Positions 22,893 to 25,381 of a stretch of 25,381 nucleotides of DNA are shown here, piece by piece. The DNA comes from Acidobacteria bacterium UBA6911 (GTDB lineage: Bacteria; Acidobacteriota; UBA6911). Numbering within the stretch: position 1 is the stretch's first letter; each line of letters begins with the position of its first letter. The translations under genes were made by a program, and so were the position numbers. Location of the stretch: the NCBI GenBank assembly GCA_002451015.1, contig DKBB01000148.1, positions 23,872 to 49,252 on the forward strand, given 5' to 3'. The notes beneath the pieces were generated by a model, which was not told the origin of the DNA, did no database searches, and worked only from the letters and a program-made list of their open reading frames with translations.

Positions 22893-23744
22893 ATGATCGG
22901 TCAACCGGAAAATCAAGTCCGACCGGCATGGAAGAAGAAGCTGTACGAAGTCATATTCGAAGCCGACACTCGCGCCGGCAAAGCCTTCGATGTGATTCTC
23001 ATCGCTACCATTCTCGCGAGTGTCCTCGTCGTCATGATAGACAGCGTTTCCGGAATCCGATCCGAATATTACAGGATCTGCTTCATCCTCGAGTGGATTT
23101 TTACGGGACTCTTTACGATTGAGTACATTTTGCGGCTGTTATCGGTCAATCGACGGCTCCGGTATGCGACCAGTTTTTTCGGTGTAGTGGATCTGCTGGC
23201 GGTACTCCCTACCTATTTAAGTCTCGTCTTGCCGGGAATGCAATATCTTCTGGTGATCCGAATTTTGCGCATTCTCCGTATTTTTCGAGTATTCAAGCTT
23301 GCCCAGTATGTGGGCGAGGCGAGTATCCTTATCCGGGCACTCCGATCGAGCGGCAGAAAAATCGCCGTATTCCTCTTTACGGTTTTGACCCTGGTCGTCG
23401 TCTTCGGATCGCTTCTCTACGTCATTGAGGGAGAAGCCAATGGATTTACGAGCATTCCAAGAAGCATCTACTGGGCAATCGTCACACTGACAACCGTAGG
23501 GTACGGCGACATTTCTCCCCAGACGAATCTCGGGCAGGCTGTTGCCGCTTTTATAATGATCATGGGTTATAGCATCATTGCCGTACCCACCGGGGTCGTT
23601 ACCGTGGAATTGTCCCGTATAGCCGCGCATCCGACAACAATCCGGCAATGCCCCGGCTGCAAAACCGAAATCCACGACACAGACGCCAGGCACTGCAAGT
23701 ATTGCGGCTCACGGCTGCAGGGTTCCCCCAGACAACTACCCTGA
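22893..23744 (+). CDS. voltage-gated-type potassium channel with C-terminal zinc ribbon
   Basis: A 283-residue inner-membrane protein with a strong GGGAGG ribosome binding site. It has the six-helix Kv layout: S1 about 31-50, S2 about 61-83, S3 about 95-112, an S4 with regularly spaced arginines (R123, R126, R129, R132 in VIRILRILRIFRVFK), S5 about 155-178, the selectivity filter TTVGYGD (200-206), and S6 about 213-240. After S6 comes a compact zinc ribbon, CPGC (253-256) and CKYC (268-271), instead of the RCK or cyclic-nucleotide domain common in bacterial channels. The expected role is voltage- or redox/metal-modulated K+ flux. The zinc ribbon could serve assembly or sensing, which is inference. 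It converges with corA. Confidence 0.93.
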   Translation: MIGQPENQVRPAWKKKLYEVIFEADTRAGKAFDVILIATILASVLVVMIDSVSGIRSEYYRICFILEWIFTGLFTIEYILRLLSVNRRLRYATSFFGVVDLLAVLPTYLSLVLPGMQYLLVIRILRILRIFRVFKLAQYVGEASILIRALRSSGRKIAVFLFTVLTLVVVFGSLLYVIEGEANGFTSIPRSIYWAIVTLTTVGYGDISPQTNLGQAVAAFIMIMGYSIIAVPTGVVTVELSRIAAHPTTIRQCPGCKTEIHDTDARHCKYCGSRLQGSPRQLP

Positions 23745-23762
23745 CCGGCATAAAAGCCGGTC
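23743..23762 (+). terminator. hairpin at the end of the K+ channel gene
   Basis: GACCGGC (23743-23749) and GCCGGTC (23756-23762) form a 7-bp stem with loop ATAAAA, overlapping the TGA stop codon. A TTCCCT stretch follows, so the U-tract is poor. It may act as a terminator between the convergent channel and corA genes. Confidence 0.4.
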
Positions 23763-23802
23763 TTCCCTGAAACCGTTTCCCGTCCCTGAACAAGGGTCCC
23801 GA

Positions 23803-24885
23803 CTACAGCCATTTTTTTCGTTTGAAGAAAACGAATAGTCCCCCGCCGATGAGTAGCGCCAACGCCCAGAATAACAGATATCCGTACCGCATCCCCAGCT
23901 CCGGCAAATTCCACGTACTGGCGGAAGTGTCGAAATTCATACCGTAAACTCCGGCAAGGAATCCCAGCGGAATAAAGATCGTCGCGATTATGGTCAGAAC
24001 TTTCATAACCTCGTTCATCTTGTTGCTGACGCTGGACAGGTAAATATCCAGGAGACCCGAAACCATATCGCGGAATGTCTCGACCGTATCGATGACCTGG
24101 ATGGCGTGTTCGTAAAGGTCCCGTAAATATACCCGGGTGGAATCGTGGATGAATTCCGATTCCACCCGTTCCAACCCGCCGATTACCTCCCGCAGGGGCC
24201 AGACCGCCTTGCGCATGTATATCAATTCCCGCTTCATTTCATAGATGGTTTCCAGGTTCTCAGGACCTGGATCTTTGATCAGTTGCGTTTCGATCGCTTC
24301 GATCCGTTCGCTCATCGTCTCCAGGACCGTAAAGTAGCCGTCCACAACAGCATCCACAAGCGTGTAGGCAAGATAGTCGCTGTCCATGAAACGGACTCGG
24401 GGAACCGATTTTCTTATCCGTTCCCGGACCGGCTCAAGGACATCCCCGATCTTTTCCTGGAAAGAAAGGACAAAATTGTTGCCCACGACGAAACTGAACT
24501 GTTCCGACTGTATCTTGTTGCTCTCCGGATTGATGGTCAGCATTTTCAGTGCAATGAAGAATCCGTGGTCGAATGAATCCAGTTTCGGCCTCTGTCCCGT
24601 ATTGGCGATATCCTCCAGAATCAGGGGATGGATATCGAAGTATCTGCCGATCCTCTCAATCTGATCCACTTCATGCAGGCCGTCGATATTTATCCATGTG
24701 ATCGTCGGCTTCTCTTTGAACGGAAAACACTCCTCGATGGATGAAACCGTTTTTTCTTCGATCTCGGTTGCATTGTAATCGATAATGCGTATATGAGTCT
24801 TATCAACTTTCTTTTCCCCCACGAATACAACGGTCCCGGGCATTAGCCCGCGGGTTTTCGAAAGTTTTTTTATTAAACGAGTCAT
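23803..24885 (-). CDS. corA: CorA family magnesium/cobalt transporter
   Basis: A 360-residue protein from ATG 24885, chosen because GGGGGAG precedes it by about 6 nt; the longer reading from 24996 adds 37 residues with no family resemblance. CorA forms a pentameric inner-membrane channel for Mg2+ uptake. Visible features are the cytoplasmic alpha/beta domain ([32 protein letters not shown], about 62-93, typical of CorA), a long charged stalk helix (about 245-300), TM1 about 296-314 ending in the signature YGMNF (314-318), the short periplasmic loop, TM2 about 334-354, and a basic tail KRKKWL. The length matches the longer bacterial CorA forms. It is monocistronic. Confidence 0.95.
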   Translation of the reverse strand: MTRLIKKLSKTRGLMPGTVVFVGEKKVDKTHIRIIDYNATEIEEKTVSSIEECFPFKEKPTITWINIDGLHEVDQIERIGRYFDIHPLILEDIANTGQRPKLDSFDHGFFIALKMLTINPESNKIQSEQFSFVVGNNFVLSFQEKIGDVLEPVRERIRKSVPRVRFMDSDYLAYTLVDAVVDGYFTVLETMSERIEAIETQLIKDPGPENLETIYEMKRELIYMRKAVWPLREVIGGLERVESEFIHDSTRVYLRDLYEHAIQVIDTVETFRDMVSGLLDIYLSSVSNKMNEVMKVLTIIATIFIPLGFLAGVYGMNFDTSASTWNLPELGMRYGYLLFWALALLIGGGLFVFFKRKKWL

Positions 24886-25218
24886 CGCTTCTCCCCCTTC
24901 TGGTTGTTGAAGCTTTGGCATTTTTTCAAACCAGCCGCCTGCATACGGAATCTGATTGCATGCCTGATTCTCATTACACGGATCCGACCGGAACATGATT
25001 CAACCGGGTGTTTGTTTCGGTCTATTTTTAATCCGACGGTACTGTCCTCTAAAGGAAATTCTTTACAGTCCCCCGATTTTTTCATAGTTTTTCATGTACC
25101 GACAATAAAAGATTTCAGTCGCCTTGAACAAGCGGCGTATTTTGCCGAAAGCAAAGGGGTTGCCGAGCAGAAAGACACTGGATGCATTAACCGCATGCCC
25201 GGCCGATGGAGTGAAGCG
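24886..25218. other. divergent intergenic region between corA and the ABC transporter gene
   Basis: A 333-bp gap with no supported gene. It must contain the corA promoter and probably that of the ABC gene. A bulged hairpin (TAAAG/CTTTA and ACTG/CAGT, about 25039-25068) and a six-T run near 25076-25081 are present, without clear assignment. GGAG at 25208-25211 serves the ABC gene. Confidence 0.4.
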
Positions 25219-25381
25219 ATGGCCTCGATCCGTCTTGAAAATGTATCGCGCATCTTCCCCAAAAACCTGTACGCCCTGAAAGACATATCCTTCGAGGTCA
25301 AAGAGAGGGAAATCGTCACGGTCCTCGGTCCCTCGGGGTGCGGCAAATCGACCCTTCTCCGTATTATTGCCGGCCTGGACT
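25219..25381 (+). CDS. ABC transporter ATP-binding protein (5' part only)
   Basis: ATG 25219 follows GGAG by 7 nt, and the reading frame stays open to the window edge, giving 54 residues. The N-terminal ABC pattern is clear: [25 protein letters not shown], then the Walker [19 protein letters not shown]. The aromatic-position F/Y before the Walker A and the cysteine in GPSGCGKST resemble import ATPases of the MalK/PotA/SsuB/TauB type, which energise uptake of sugars, polyamines or sulfonates and nitrate. Too little is visible to choose a substrate. It diverges from corA. Confidence 0.85.
   Translation, partial: MASIRLENVSRIFPKNLYALKDISFEVKEREIVTVLGPSGCGKSTLLRIIAGLD

Noticed and set aside
25092..25346. 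84-codon minus-strand ORF at the right edge
   Set aside because: Overlaps antisense the clear Walker A region of the ABC transporter gene.
1..25381. Search for tRNA, rRNA, CRISPR arrays, insertion sequences and integrases
   Set aside because: No tRNA T-arm consensus, regularly spaced direct repeats, transposase or integrase motifs were seen by eye; subtle elements could be missed without tools.

Overview
This window looks like chromosomal DNA from a Gram-negative, double-membrane bacterium of moderate-to-high GC. The outer-membrane beta-barrels, the TamB/Omp85 protein and the secreted Gly-rich proteins show the cell type. The paired secreted proteins at the left edge (an 'FWEKK..W.E.EV...SPWAR' opening, and an 'IDEVVE.S.KVAPE' region followed by a Tyr/Gly/Pro- and Ser-rich tail) most resemble proteins I associate with Acidobacteriota. 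That assignment is from memory and moderate at best; Desulfobacterota-like lineages remain possible. I see no rRNA, tRNA, CRISPR array, integrase or transposase.

Layout. 1-2786 (minus): three envelope genes, namely a beta-barrel outer-membrane protein, a secreted low-complexity protein translationally coupled to it, and a partial secreted Gly-rich protein. 3176-3616 (minus): an OsmC-family peroxidase. 3818-3882: a perfect 16-bp inverted repeat just ahead of a plus-strand gene (3901-4869) of unknown function with three divergent internal repeats. 5133-5669 (plus): a peroxiredoxin-like gene whose active-site first cysteine codon is an in-frame TGA, a strong selenoprotein candidate. 5728-7641 (minus): glycogen branching enzyme. 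7896-9698 (minus): a KamA-type radical SAM protein. 10451-11695 (plus): a CNNM/DUF21-CBS membrane protein. 11716-18474 (minus): one 2252-residue ORF that joins TamB to a five-POTRA Omp85 protein. 18706-22337 (minus): a two-gene operon of a large P-loop ATPase followed by an MscS channel. 22893-23744 (plus): a voltage-gated-type K+ channel with a C-terminal zinc ribbon. 23803-24885 (minus): CorA. 25219 onward (plus): the start of an ABC transporter ATPase cut by the window edge.

How the genes fit together. Themes are envelope biogenesis (TamB-Omp85, outer-membrane protein), thiol/selenol peroxide handling (OsmC, Prx-like), glycogen storage, and ion flux or osmotic balance (CNNM, MscS, Kv, CorA within about 15 kb). 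The strongest unusual signals are the candidate selenoprotein and the TamB-Omp85 fusion. The ATPase-MscS pair is a candidate uncharacterised functional module.
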